Origin: Lamellibrachia satsuma
Lineage: Eukaryota > Annelida > Polychaeta > Sabellida > Siboglinidae
Assembly (NCBI GenBank): GCA_033239005.1
Contig: BSQZ01000011.1
Coordinates: forward strand, 4,131,001-4,195,000
Direction of reading: 5' to 3'
Length of the DNA: 64,000 bases
Shown here: positions 11,289 through 23,000 of the stretch, piece after piece
Layout of the letters: the number at the start of each line of letters is the position of its first letter
Position numbering within the stretch: position 1 is the first letter of the stretch
The notes under the pieces: generated by a model
What the model saw: only the letters and a program-made list of their open reading frames with translations
What the model was told of the DNA's origin: nothing
The model's database searches: none
Translations under genes and position numbers: made by a program

Positions 11289-13919
11289 TTAACACAGATG
11301 TGTATATACAGGGTCTGAGGGTGAAACGGATGAACGAGCAAGAGATTGGTAGGTGTCGGTCGGTTGTGCGTCGGTTTCACTTTGCTGTGGCATATTCACA
11401 TACTTGTTTGCAGAGGCCTTTCTTGGTGCATCTCTTTTCCTTTTGCGCTTCCTCTCTTTAGCAGACGATGCCGCGTCCTTGCTCGCATTAGCCGTGGTTC
11501 GATTTCGAGGCGATTGGTAAACGGTGTCAGTCTGCGGTGCGTCGGTTAACCTTTGTCGCCGGGTGTTCCTTTGCCCCTGTTCAGCCGACGGTGGCATCAC
11601 CTTAAACGTAATCGCCGTGTCAAGCTGCCCGGACTCGCGTTCTGTGGTGCCGCGTGATTTTCCTACGTTGTCTAGCGACACGTATGCAGACTCCGCTGTC
11701 TTTGGGGCTTGCGTAGTGGCGTAGACGTGCGAGTCTCGTTGCCCGCCCACGGCGCCGAGATGTTGGTAATCATCGCTGGCCATCCTTGAGTTGCCAGCTG
11801 GGTTGTCGACTCCGGTAGTGTCGGTCGGTATAACGGCATACCCAGTATCGTCTGCGGGGTCGTTGCCTTCCTCGGGTATATTGTTCAATGCCAAGATAGG
11901 CAACCCGCTGCCTTCCCTTCGCTTGACCACTCGCCTGTGCCACATAAAGACCAAGGCGACGACAACGACGACGACTGCTACGATGGCGGAGGCGACGATA
12001 ATCCAGTTGACATTTTTAGTTTCTGATGCCTCCTGTCTTGGTGAGGGTTTTGTATTTGCTGTTGATTCGTTCCGTGTTCTTTGTGTTGTCGATGTGGATG
12101 ATGGTAGTATCGGCGTGGTTGAGTGAAGTAGTGACATCGCCGTCGTTAGTATTGGGGACACTGGAGGTCCTGTTATGGTGGTTGTTGTTTCAGACTGAGT
12201 TATAATGCTGGTTTTCTTCATCGTCTTTGATTCCGGTGGTGGTGTTGTTGAATGTATTGTTGTTGATGGTGTTGTTGTTGCTGTTGTTTTCTTCGTTGTT
12301 GTTGGCGGTGTTGTATTTGAACGTGTTGTTGTTGAGGGTGTTGTAGTTGATGTTGTTGTTGTTGCTGTTGTCTGAGTTGTTGTTGGTGATGTTGTTGTTG
12401 AACGTGTTGCTGTCGAGATTGTTGTAGTTGATGGTGTCGTCGTCGTTGTTGTTGTTGTTGTTGTTGTTGTTGTTGACCGTGTTGTTGTTGTATGTGTTAT
12501 TGTTGGTGTTGATGCTGTTGTTGAGAGTGTTGTTGTTTGTGGCGTTGCTGTTGACTGCGTTGTAGTTGTGATTGACTGTGTTGATGTTGATGGTGTTGTT
12601 GTTGTGATTGACTGTGTTGATGTTGATGGTGTTGTTGTTGTGATTGACTGTGTTGATGTTGATGGTGTTGTTGTTGTGATTGACGGTGTTGATGTTGATG
12701 GTGTTGTTGTTGTGATTGACTGTGTTGATGTTGATGGTGTTGTTGCGATTGACTGTGTTGATGTTGATGGTGTTGTTGCGCCGCAGTCGAAACTAGATTC
12801 ATCATAATGAGCAAGCGGCGCACCGATCGGATAAATACACTCGACGTCTTCCTTGGAAGCTGTCCCTTTGATAAGTATTTGTAACCAGAGCAGATTACAA
12901 CAATGTAGACTCTTGGAATTTAAATGTATTTCTGAAATACTTGCAGGAAACATCGATTGCATGATCGTTGTTAGTCTATTCCCGGTTAGGTAAATTACCT
13001 GCATCTCCGAGAGATGGGCAAAGGCGTCTAACGCGATTTGATCTATGCCGTTGTTGGATAGGTCAAGTGTGGTCAGATTCTGCTGTAGGCTCGATAAGAA
13101 TCCAGACGGAATATTAGATATTCGGCAGTTGGATATGTTTAGCGATATGACGGATGTGTATGCGAAGACCGAATTCGGCACTGTAGCGATCTCATTGTAA
13201 GATAGATCGAGCGAATCGAGGTGGACATTAACGAACACGCCGGCTGTAAGACTGCTTATCCTGTTCCTAGACAACTGTACAATCTTCAGACCTTTCATGT
13301 CTTTGAACATGCCCTCTGTTAGACTTCCAATGCGGTTGTTTGCAAAATTAACATTATGTAATCGTTGGTTGTTATGGAAACTTCCCGATTCAACGTCCTC
13401 GATAAGGTTTGAGTCTAGTCTGATGTTCAATAGTAGGTAAAACTTCTTAAAATCGTCCTTTCGAACGCTGCTGATTCGGTTTCTGTAGAAATGAAGCGTC
13501 TCAAACCCAACACGCGACCAGTCCTGCATGAAATCGAGCGTATCGAAAGAGTTCCCGTTGAGGTCCACCTCGACCACGTAATACATTTCGTCGGCCAGGC
13601 GGACCTGTGTTGTGTTACATCGTGAAATGGTGATATTGACAACCAAATCGAACCGTCCGTTGATCGCCTGAAAGTCGAAATTCGAAATTGTGACCGCGTT
13701 CTCGCAGTCGACGACAATGGCGCACAGGCGATGGTCTTTGCTTTTCGTCTGCAACTGAGAACTCAGTGAAACCCAACTACTAGGCTGTCGACAATGAAGC
13801 AGCTTCCTGCAGGAGAAGTCGTCATCTTTGAAGGTCGTCTCCAGCGTACAGGAGTCCTGCGCGGCGACAGTCGCCAACAGAAGCCAGGACATTGAAGCAA
13901 TTAAGTGTCCCAATGTCAT
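11289..13919 (-). CDS. LRR receptor B: signal peptide, LRR ectodomain, long Thr-rich stalk, TM, multi-YxxL tail (876 aa)
   Basis: Close paralogue of receptor A with the same order of parts: signal peptide (1-20), cysteine cap, about nine LRRs, C-terminal cap with CC pair, Thr-rich stalk (about 380-630), transmembrane helix (about 632-655) and a tail of about 220 residues. The Met at 13919 is chosen to match A; three codons upstream lies another in-frame Met. The stalk is longer than A's, mainly from six copies of a 12-residue unit containing PSTSTQSI. The tail keeps YAVI, YQHL, YVSL, YQSL and YTHL, but A's YGRI is lost (Tyr to Ser) and A's YEDL is YVNM, a YxxM motif of the type bound by PI3-kinase SH2 domains. 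It probably performs the same kind of surface recognition as A with altered signalling. Confidence 0.88.
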   Translation of the reverse strand: MTLGHLIASMSWLLLATVAAQDSCTLETTFKDDDFSCRKLLHCRQPSSWVSLSSQLQTKSKDHRLCAIVVDCENAVTISNFDFQAINGRFDLVVNITISRCNTTQVRLADEMYYVVEVDLNGNSFDTLDFMQDWSRVGFETLHFYRNRISSVRKDDFKKFYLLLNIRLDSNLIEDVESGSFHNNQRLHNVNFANNRIGSLTEGMFKDMKGLKIVQLSRNRISSLTAGVFVNVHLDSLDLSYNEIATVPNSVFAYTSVISLNISNCRISNIPSGFLSSLQQNLTTLDLSNNGIDQIALDAFAHLSEMQVIYLTGNRLTTIMQSMFPASISEIHLNSKSLHCCNLLWLQILIKGTASKEDVECIYPIGAPLAHYDESSFDCGATTPSTSTQSIATTPSTSTQSITTTTPSTSTPSITTTTPSTSTQSITTTTPSTSTQSITTTTPSTSTQSITTTTQSTATPQTTTLSTTASTPTITHTTTTRSTTTTTTTTTTTTTPSTTTISTATRSTTTSPTTTQTTATTTTSTTTPSTTTRSNTTPPTTTKKTTATTTPSTTIHSTTPPPESKTMKKTSIITQSETTTTITGPPVSPILTTAMSLLHSTTPILPSSTSTTQRTRNESTANTKPSPRQEASETKNVNWIIVASAIVAVVVVVVALVFMWHRRVVKRREGSGLPILALNNIPEEGNDPADDTGYAVIPTDTTGVDNPAGNSRMASDDYQHLGAVGGQRDSHVYATTQAPKTAESAYVSLDNVGKSRGTTERESGQLDTAITFKVMPPSAEQGQRNTRRQRLTDAPQTDTVYQSPRNRTTANASKDAASSAKERKRKRKRDAPRKASANKYVNMPQQSETDAQPTDTYQSLARSSVSPSDPVYTHLC
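12553..12778 (-). repeat. 36-bp coding minisatellite in receptor B stalk
   Basis: About six tandem 36-base units encoding the 12-residue stalk unit TTTPSTSTQSIT. Receptor A has essentially one unit at the corresponding place (about 1895-1965). Length change in whole codons preserves the frame and lengthens an O-glycosylation-prone stalk. Confidence 0.9.
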
Positions 13920-14013
13920 TTTTATCACATTTGCAGAAGTCAGTTGGAACAGGAAAAGAGGCTCTCACCCTCGTATCGTAATTCCAGCGTAGAATCAGCG
14001 TGCGTTGCACACC

Positions 14014-14030
14014 TCTGAAAAAAACAAGAC
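14014..14030 (-). promoter_or_regulatory. probable 3' splice acceptor of a 5'UTR intron, receptor B
   Basis: Minus-strand T-run ending in CAG at 14015-14017, about 95 bases upstream of the start codon, matching the site upstream of receptor A. The inference rests on sequence pattern and conservation between the duplicates. Confidence 0.55.
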
Positions 14031-14760
14031 ACACCCATATACATGAGCGTCTAATCGTTATAGCCAGCGATTTTCTACGGTCGTTGGTTATACCTACATG
14101 TCTATAAGTAATTTTTTAATATCACGCAAATACTAAAAGCTATTTGTTTTATATACCACGATGCATTGAGTCATTAGTGGAACACCACTGCAGTGAATAC
14201 GACAATACCGTCATGCATGACTGGTCTGGATTTGTAAAGAGATGCAGCCGCAAACCGTAATTTATTGGTGATGTGTAAGAGGAAATTTTAGTAATAATTC
14301 CGCATATCTCGCTGGTGACTTTATTCAACTTAGCTCGACAGGCCTATATATGGTACTTGCCGCTACGCACAATAACGCAAATGTATTTAAATTTTAAACT
14401 TTTAAGTTTGTCTTTCTTTGACCGGGCCAGTAGTATTCGTCAATGTATAACGTTGTAGTCCAAAGTGGAGCAGCTGATGACATATGATTAATAAGAAACG
14501 TCCCTTACATTAAACCATACATGCCTAAAACAACAAAACTTGTGCAATATTTCCAGACTATGAATCCTCCCAGTAATTGCTTTGATATCATCATTTGATG
14601 AGTTGTGCCTTTCATAGACACAACACACAACTTCAAAGCCTAATTCTTTAGTAAATTCGTTTTGTGTTTTATGTATTTTATAGGCAGCAATGAAACTTCG
14701 TGGCAAATCATGTGTTGTATTTTACTAGATAATAATGATACACGAGCCACCATCATCACG

Positions 14761-14906
<146 letters not shown>

Positions 14907-14907
14907 C

Positions 14908-15002
14908 AATTTGGCTAAAACATTGTAGCATGACATTGTTTAGCCAAATTCCAGTTGGATTAGCCTATTTGGCTAAATTACTCACATTTCTTTAGCCAAA
15001 TT
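14908..15002. repeat. four alternating TTTGGCTAAA motifs (inverted pairs)
   Basis: AATTTGGCTAAA at 14908-14919 is perfectly inverted at 14939-14950. A second pair follows at 14967-14979 and 14991-15002. The first pair can fold as a 12-bp stem with a 19-base loop. Function unknown. The following sequence to about 15880 shows no gene. Confidence 0.8.
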
Positions 15003-15879
15003 ATAAATTATAATATTTTTCGTTTAACAACATTTTGCTGCATTAAATTTATACTTTATTGCAATATCCAGTTTTATACTGGGTCAAAAGTTGTTTGGTG
15101 ATGTCAGTCACACACAAGCCAAATAACATAAGCCTGGTTTGGGTACCGTACAACAAAATCCGAAACAGATGTTATTGTTCTTTTCTCTGTAACAAAAACA
15201 GGATAAGCATGCTAAACAATTACATGATATAATGTATCAGATGATAAAGCACATATTTAATTTAAACTACACGACATTAATTGCGTCTACTTATTTACCA
15301 GCTAGTAACAATGACCCAGGAAATGGCCTCAGAATTAGGGCATATTTTTAACAAATAACAGTAGTTAATATTCAATGGAGACACGTGTTCGAACTTTACT
15401 TTGCGATTGGGGAAATTGGTGAATATGTTACGACGATTGATTGTGTTGTTGTTGTTACAATTTTCACCATATTTAAATAGTATGTGGGTACTCCCCTTCT
15501 TCATTTAGTGGGTGTAGTGGTCTACCTTTGTGTTTATATATTATATGCATGTGTAGGACATAGGGCTCTGAAGGAGCCGAGTCGATATGATCGAACACAA
15601 ATCGGCAGAGCCGCCGCGGCTTTAAAGCGCACTTATATTACGAGTATTTCCCACTGACGACAAGATACTGACGTCATTAAATATCAATTACCCAACAGGC
15701 ATCCATGTTACAAATACTATACTCCGCAAACGTCCAATGTGGCTGCGAATGTATTACGAAGATCACATTTCACAACTCAACAGAATGTGCTAACTATAGT
15801 TTTCCATGTCAAGACGTCAAATGATTAAATTGTTTTCCATACCTTTTCGCCAAATCGGCTGCTCAGTGGAGCTAAAGAT

Positions 15880-16290
15880 TTAAGAGAAGCAAGTTAGAAA
15901 GCCGCATGCCTTACATAGGAGACGCGTTAGATGCCTTACACATGAGAATGATGGGCGTAACATGGAGAGATTACATGACCAACAAAGAAATACTCAAACG
16001 AGCGAACTTCCCCGATCATGGAATTGCTTCCTATGCAAACAAACCTCATATGGACAGGTCATATGGTTCGTATGGATAACCTATTTCCAAACCAAAATTT
16101 ATTTTCTCAATTGTGGGAAGGTACTAGAAAAAGAGGTCACCCTAATCTTCAATACAAAGAAGTGCTAAAGCGAAATTTGAAGACAACAAGCAGTACACAC
16201 TTGGCCAAGATAGAAAGTCCTGGAGAGGATTCCTACACTGTGAACGAAGCATGCAGTCGTAGTCGCAACTGCGACTGACAGCGAGAAAGA
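15880..16290 (+). pseudogene. LINE 3'-end fragment
   Basis: Translation gives LHMRMMGVTWRDYMTNKEIL followed, in a shifted frame, by IWTGHMVRMDN, LWEGTRKRGHPNLQYKEVLK and further residues. The order 'WxxHxxRM' then 'GxRKRGxPxLxYK' is the usual C-terminal signature of several non-LTR reverse-transcriptase ORFs. Only the C-terminus is present, with a frameshift near 16015. It lies directly before element X copy 3. Confidence 0.7.
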
Positions 16291-16363
16291 AATGTGTCCA
16301 CTATATTTAGCAGCGACCTCCTAATAACTAAGTACATATTCATTGTACATGGCCGTTAGGCTC

Positions 16364-18493
16364 TTTTGTGTGTTGGTTTGCAGTTGCTGTTGCTGGTACT
16401 GCCAGTGATAATGCCGCTGTCGCATTAACAACAAGGCAAACCTTAGGCATAAGAGTTATACAATATCTCTCCGTACACACCTGATGTTTTCCCGAACTTG
16501 GACGTACTCCAGTTTACACGACGAAGACAGCGACCATGTGTTGGATCTACATCAGTTGAAATGAATGCACACCTGCGACGCTATGACATCTTAGTGGGAG
16601 CGAGCTGGACACGCGCCGCTGAACACGGTCACCAGCGACTAGCGACGAAGAAAATCGCACGAATCGCTGAATCGCTTAAAATCATTTCTCAACACAAATA
16701 TGTGGACCTTGCATTAACCAATGACTTAGACCAGATTTTTGTTGAGAAAGCGAGTTGATTTATTGTTTGTCGAATACTAACGCACTTGAGTTGTCAAGTG
16801 ATTGGAATTAACAGTCGAAGACACAGCGGTTATTAGACTGAACACACCATCTTGTAAAATGTTGATGCTGGGTTGAGTTGAAATTCTGGCATGTCAGGTT
16901 TGTCAGGTAAATACCTTTCTAAGTGAGGCACAGTAATACAAATTTCCATAATATGCTTTTTGTTATATAATACATATGGTAATCAACATCCTGTATGCAT
17001 AAAAAGGTGAAAGGGACCAATTTGAGATATCACCCTGCTGGTCACGGTCGGGTTTCTCGTACAAAACTAGCCGTAGATGTTGTCTTTGTACCGCGGGGGT
17101 ATTAACACTGCATCTGCTGCTACCGTCCGTCCAACAACATCAAATGCGACAGCAACGGCAACGATAGCAACAGAAGCAGCAGCAGCAGCAACGACAACAT
17201 CGACATCATTACTGTTGTCGCCATGGTAACGAGCATATAATGGTGTGGCTTTTGTTAAACATGTCACGATACCAGCTAGTTTCATTCAATGGCACAGTCG
17301 TGCAGCTCTTTCAGCTTTTCAATAAAAGTTGATTCATCGCTAGTAGTCTGCGTCTGTGACATACTGCTGACAGGCAGTCGACGCGAGTTTGAATATAATA
17401 TCATTCATTTTGAAACAAACCTGCTACACGGACCGGTGTAAAGAAGGTGTGATCTTCAAAATAAAGTGTGTTGTAGCCATCACCGTAGATTAAGTAGTTT
17501 ATGCACAGTGTGTGAGCGTGGGGGGGAGAGAGAGAGGGAGAGGGCGAGACGGAGAGGGGAGAGATGGAGAGAAGGGAAGAGGGAAATAGGGAGAGAGTGA
17601 GAAAGGGAGAAAGGAAACAGGAGAGAGAGAGAGGAGAGGGGAGAAGGGAGAGGGGACTGAGAAGATAGGGAGAGGCGGAGAGAGGGAGAGAGGGGGAGAG
17701 GGAGATAGGGAGAGAGGGAGAGGGACAGAGAGGGGGGTGAGATTACGTGGTTGTAAATGGGAGATAGGGAGAGAGGGACAGAGATGGAGAGAGAGAGAGA
17801 GAGAGAGGGGGGGAGATAGTACGCGGTTGTAAATGGGACAATGGTAAATGAAGGGTGTGATGTTGATTGATAATTAGAAAGAGAGGTAGCGTGAGAGGGA
17901 GATAGGGAGATAGAGAGAGCGTAAAAGAGAAGGCGAGAGGGAGAGAGGGAGCGGGGGATAGAAGGGGATAGGGAGAAAAGGAGAGAGGAAGATATGGAAA
18001 GAGGGAGAGGGGTGAGAGGCATAGAGAGGGAGAAAGGGAGAGGGAAGGAGAGGGAGAGAGAGTACGCGGATGTAAATGGGAAAAGGATAGATGAAGGGTG
18101 GGATTTTGATTGATAATTAGAAAGAGAGGTAGCAGGAGAGAGAAAAACATGTCTGACATTTGTGTTATTCGTAGAATCATCAAGAGGAAGTTTAACTCAT
18201 TTTAACCGAGCATAGCGCACTTATCTGAACAACTAGCTTTGAGCGCTTACATCAGATAGAGCTAAAAACCAGAATAGATTCAGGTGCGTGGCCGACGTCT
18301 TGGAACCGACACGGTTGACCTGGTATGTGGGTCACCAGTCTCGGCTCTGAAAACTGCTGCTAGCCTATAAGAACTAGAGGTAGGCGGAGCCAAGTCATGC
18401 AACCCATGACCGATATGACCCGGGGTAATTATCCACTCGCTGCTGTTAGTAATATATTCACACTATGACTGTCACTGTTAATACCGTTTTTGG
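16364..18493. repeat. dispersed element X, copy 3
   Basis: Collinear with copy 1 (4740-6820). It includes the short conserved frame (16498-16758), a shortened CAG/GCA region (17130-17215), a very long purine tract (17520-18065) and the terminal 'cactgttaatacc' boundary, after which similarity stops. This end helps define the element's right border at about 18493. No mobility gene is visible. Confidence 0.65.
17520..18065. repeat. polypurine GAGAGGG-type tract, about 550 bases
   Basis: The plus strand is nearly all G and A in imperfect GAGAGGG and GGAGAGA units, broken by two short 'acgcggttgtaaatggga' spacers that also occur in copy 1. The antisense frame reads Ser-Leu-Pro-rich sequence, a composition artefact. 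Confidence 0.9.
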
Positions 18494-20012
18494 GGTAATT
18501 GGCCGTTCACGACTGTCGACATTTACTTATTCATGCAAAGCGTACTAGGGGGGGGGGGCGGTCAAGGCCCGCGTACTGTTTTTTTAAATGTCGTTAGCAT
18601 GTGAAATATGACCGCCGTTGCGTCATGCAGCGCCGCGCGGTGAACTGTTACGGAACTACTACTGTTTCAAAACGTGTCACCGGTCTCGGCGTGGCGCTGT
18701 AATACGGTTACATTTGTCAGAAAAACACAAAGCTTCAACCAATTTATTGGATATATATCTAGGAGTAAACGATAGTGTACAAACTTCGAATCGACAGCAA
18801 AAGGAATTGAAACAGAGTTCTCTGGATTGAGAGTCCGGTGTTCAAACCGCAATGCCATCGTGTCCCAGTTAAGAACTATTTGTTATATTCCGAAAATTCA
18901 AACACAAGGTGTTGCATTAATTATTAACTTTTGCATGCATAAACACTTTTGCGCTATTTCACAACAGTTCCCAATGATACAGCCAGCATGTCTGCTATGG
19001 ATCCACTGTAAAACAATCAATATTGCATGTTTAGGCGTTGTGCCAACTCCGTATCAGAGGAGACTGGTCGTGTTCACTGGTGCGTGTCGGATTTGTCGGT
19101 CTTTTTTCTGTCTGGAAAATAGGTCGTGTTTGTCGACCGAATAGTCGTATAGTAGGACAATCTGCAGGTGTGGACACGTTGCAGTGACAAGAGAACATAA
19201 TGTAGGTCTGTATGAAGCAGATTTGTTGAATATGTTAATTCCGAGGTGGGTTTGATAGTTACATCATGCTATCAAAATAAGTTTCGACTGTTTTGTTATG
19301 AAACAAAGGCGTGGCCGGTTTTCACTGAATCTCTGTAGAGCTATTTCTGAACTTCTTGGGATTTACCTCGAATGTTTAATTAAGTATGGACTCCATTGGA
19401 AACGTCTTATTGTTTTTTTTGGCGGCGTACCGGACACTTTCTCTTTCTTAGTTTGTTCTCCAAAATATGTGGCATAAAATGTAAAATAATTTTTTTTCCC
19501 TCAATATATTAAAAAAAATTGTGTCGCTAGGTATTTAGCGTTACTATGCAAACTTCCTATTTGATAATGTGGATTATGCCATTGTGTTCGCTGCCAAGTC
19601 TGGAAAATAGATCAGGATCATTTGCGTTCTACTCGAGTCACAAACATGTCCATGGTTCTAGCTGAACAAAGCCACATAATAATGCGTTGTATGTTTTCAG
19701 CCAAGCGAATGATCATTATGTGCATTGAGTACCTGCAAATATGAATATCAATGCGCATTGACATTACTTGAAGCCGTAAATAAGGCAGAGCATTGATTGG
19801 TTTATAAACGGACAACGCCATATGCTGGCTGGTAAATCCCACGACGGCTCATATGAATTCTAAATGGCGCAAATTACAAGGTAGTGGGGACTAATAGGTG
19901 TTCTCATATTTAACCAGATAGACCAGACAGACCAGCTAGACCAGCTAGACGACCGAGACACGCGTACAGGCCACAACTGTTGTTTGACATAACGGTGAGA
20001 TAGCAAGCAGCA
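18494..20012. other. intergenic region upstream of receptor C
   Basis: No gene, RNA or mobile element is recognised between element X copy 3 and receptor C. There is a G-run at 18549-18558 and short T-runs near 19413-19500. Near the receptor start, an imperfect repeat of AGACCAGCT-type units at 19916-19950 probably lies in the 5' leader. Confidence 0.6.
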
Positions 20013-23000
20013 ATGTATTCAGCTACGTGGAACATCGTCGGCATTGCTTCACTGTACTGTCTTCTGCTGGCGACGGTCGCCGCTCAAGATTCCTGCACGC
20101 TGGATACAAACTTCAAAGACGAAGATTTTCCCTGCAGAAAGTTGCTGCACTGTCTAGAGCCGAACGACTGGACTTCTCTGCGCGCTGAGATAAAGACGAG
20201 AAGTGAAGACGATCGGCTGTGCGCCATTGTCGTTGACTGTGCGAATATGGTCAGTATTTCAAATTTCGACTTTCAGGCGATCGGAGGAGTGTTTGACCGT
20301 GTTATCAATATCACCATCTCACGATGTAACACGACACAGGTCCGCTTGGCCGACGACATGTATTACGTGGTCGAGGTGGACCTCAAAGGTAACTCGTTCG
20401 ACTCGCTCGATTTCATGCAGGATTGGCCGAAAGCTGATATGGAATTTTTGCATTTCTCTAACAACCAAATCGGATATGTTAGCAAGACAGATTTCTCTGG
20501 GATGCTCCACCTGAACAATCTCAGACTCGACTCAAATCTCATCAGCGACATCGAACCGGGAAGTTTCCAAGATAACCACCGATTACAGGTTGTTGATCTA
20601 GCAAACAACCATCTAGAGACTCTAAAGGAATACACGTTTCAAGATTTGAATGGTCTGAAGTGTATCCGAGTGTCCGGAAACTCGATAAAGAACTTGACCA
20701 GTTCTGCATTTGTTAATGTCCACACAGACTCGCTCGATCTGTCTCACAATGACGTCATGACCGTGCCGAATTCAACTTTTGTCGACACTTCCGTCATATC
20801 TCTGAATTTATCCAACTGCCGAATTGGGAACATTCCATTTGGATTCTTGTCAAACTTGCGACAGAATCTGACCACACTTGACCTGTCCAACAACGACATC
20901 GGAAGTCTGATATCCGACGCTTTCGTGCAACTGTCGCAGCTAAATGTGATCTACTTGAACAGAAACAGACTCACAACGATCGAACAAACGATGTTTCCTC
21001 CGAGCATCTCGGAAATACATTTGACATCCAAGAACTTTCGTTGCTGCCATCTGCTCTGGCTACAAACATCGATAAAGGGTAGTGGTGACATCGGGTGCAT
21101 TTATCCGTTCGATGCTCGGCTTTCCCAGTATTTGAACTCTAGTTTCGACTGCGCAGAACCGGAAGTGTTTTCAATAGCAACGAATGAACTTAATGCGACC
21201 GCTATGTTGGCGACGTGTGTGGCGAGAGGGGCTCCTGCACCAAACGTGACACTGGTAACATATGATGGATCTAACTTTACTGACGCAGTCTGTGGTACAC
21301 CAGGGAATGTCAACCCGAACGTCTCAGTACAATTGATGCTGCCTGTCACGGACGTCCACAAATACCGGTTAGTATGCACCGCTGTGAGTACCGAAGGTAC
21401 ACACCAGGTGTCGCTTGACTTAAATGCTACTGAGCTATCAGCAAAGACGATCACAGCAACGACGACAACATCAGCTTCAACAGCAGCAGCAGCAGCAGCT
21501 GCAACAACAACAACAACATCATCATCATCAATAACAGAAGCAGCAGCACATGCGTCATCATCAACATTTGCAGGAGCAGCAGCAACAACAAGAACTACAA
21601 TAACAACAACAATGACATCATCAACAACAGAAGCAGCAGCAGCAGTAGCAGCAGCAACAACAACTACAATAACAACAACAACCCTACACTCCTGCACGCT
21701 TGATACGAACTTCAAAGACAACGACTTTCCCTGCAGAAAGTTGTTGCACTGTCGAGAGCCGAACGACTGGACTTCACTGAGCGCCGAGATAAAGAGAATA
21801 AGTCAAGTCGATCGGCTGTGCGCCATTGTCGTCGACTGCGCGAACACGGTCAGTATTTCAAACTTCGACTTTCAGGCGATCGGTGGAGATTTTGATCGCG
21901 TTGTCAACATCACCATCTCACGATGTGACACGACACAAGTCCGCCTGGCCGACGACATGTATTACGTGGTCGAGGTGGACCTCAACGGGAACGGCTTCGA
22001 CTCGCTCGACTTCATGCAGGACTGGTCGGTGGAAGATATGGAGACCTTGCATTTTCCTAATAACCAAATTGGAAGTGTTAAAAAGACATATTTCTCTGGG
22101 ATGATCCACCTCTCTAATATCAGACTCGACTCAAATATAATCAAATACGTCGAGCCTGATAGTTTTCGAGAGAACCAGAGATTGCAGACTGTCGATTTAG
22201 CAAACAACCGTTTACTGTCTCTTGGAGAAAACATGTTGCGAGATTTGAAAGGATTGAAGGTAGTGCGAATGGCAGGGAATCGGATCAACAGTCTGGACGC
22301 CGCTTCTTTCGGGAACGTCCATCTCGACTCGCTAGATCTGTCTCACAATGACGTCACGACCGTGCCGAATTCCGCCTTCGTCGACACTTCCGTCATATCT
22401 CTGAACTTATCCAACTGCCGAATTGTGAACATTCCGTCTGGATTCTTGTCAAGCTTGCGACATAATCTGACCACACTTGACCTGTCCAACAACTACATTG
22501 AACGTTTGCCATCTAATGCCTTCGTCCACCTCTCGCATCTGCAAGTGATCTACCTGACCGGAAACAGAATCACAACGATCGAACAATCGATGTTTCCTCC
22601 GAGCATCTCAGGAATACACCTAACATCCAACAGTTTGCGATGCTGTCATCTGCTCTGGCTTCAAACTCTGATGGAAGGAACTCCTTCCGGTGATGGCGTC
22701 GAGTGTGTTTATCCGTTCGCCGCTCGGCTGTCACAGTATTTGAACTCTAGTTTCCACTGCGCAGATCCGAAAGTGTTATCAATAACAACAAACTACTTCA
22801 ATGCTACCAGTACGCAGGCGACGTGTGTGGTCCGAGGAGTTCCTCCACCAAAGGTGACACTAATGACGAATGATAGAGCTTTCGTTGCTGACGCAGTCGG
22901 CGGTACACTAGGCAGTGTCAACCCGAACGTTTCAGTAAGTTTACTGTTACCCAACATTGACGTTTTTGTGTACCATTTGATATGCTTCGCCGTCAACGCC

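Larger units (their letters stand above)
10700..14660. repeat. segmental duplication, copy 2 (contains receptor B)
   Basis: Partner of 48-4710. Homology runs through the 3' flank (10700-11288), the receptor and the 5' flank, ending near 14660 after the 'aacttgtgcaatatttccag' stretch shared with 4590-4610. It holds a single diverged unit of the 27-bp satellite near 14505-14530. Sequence beyond 14660 is unrelated to the partner. Confidence 0.85.

Noticed and set aside
12568..12807. Val/Asp-rich plus-strand frame opposite the receptor B stalk, with similar ones opposite A, F and G stalks
   Set aside because: Antisense shadow of Thr-codon repeats.
18800..18850. tRNA B-box-like GGTGTTCAAACC
   Set aside because: No matching A box or acceptor stem upstream.
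21101..21721. A 206-codon minus-strand frame within receptor C
   Set aside because: Ala/Val-rich antisense of the CAN-repeat linker and Ig region; the plus frame is continuous with clear domains.
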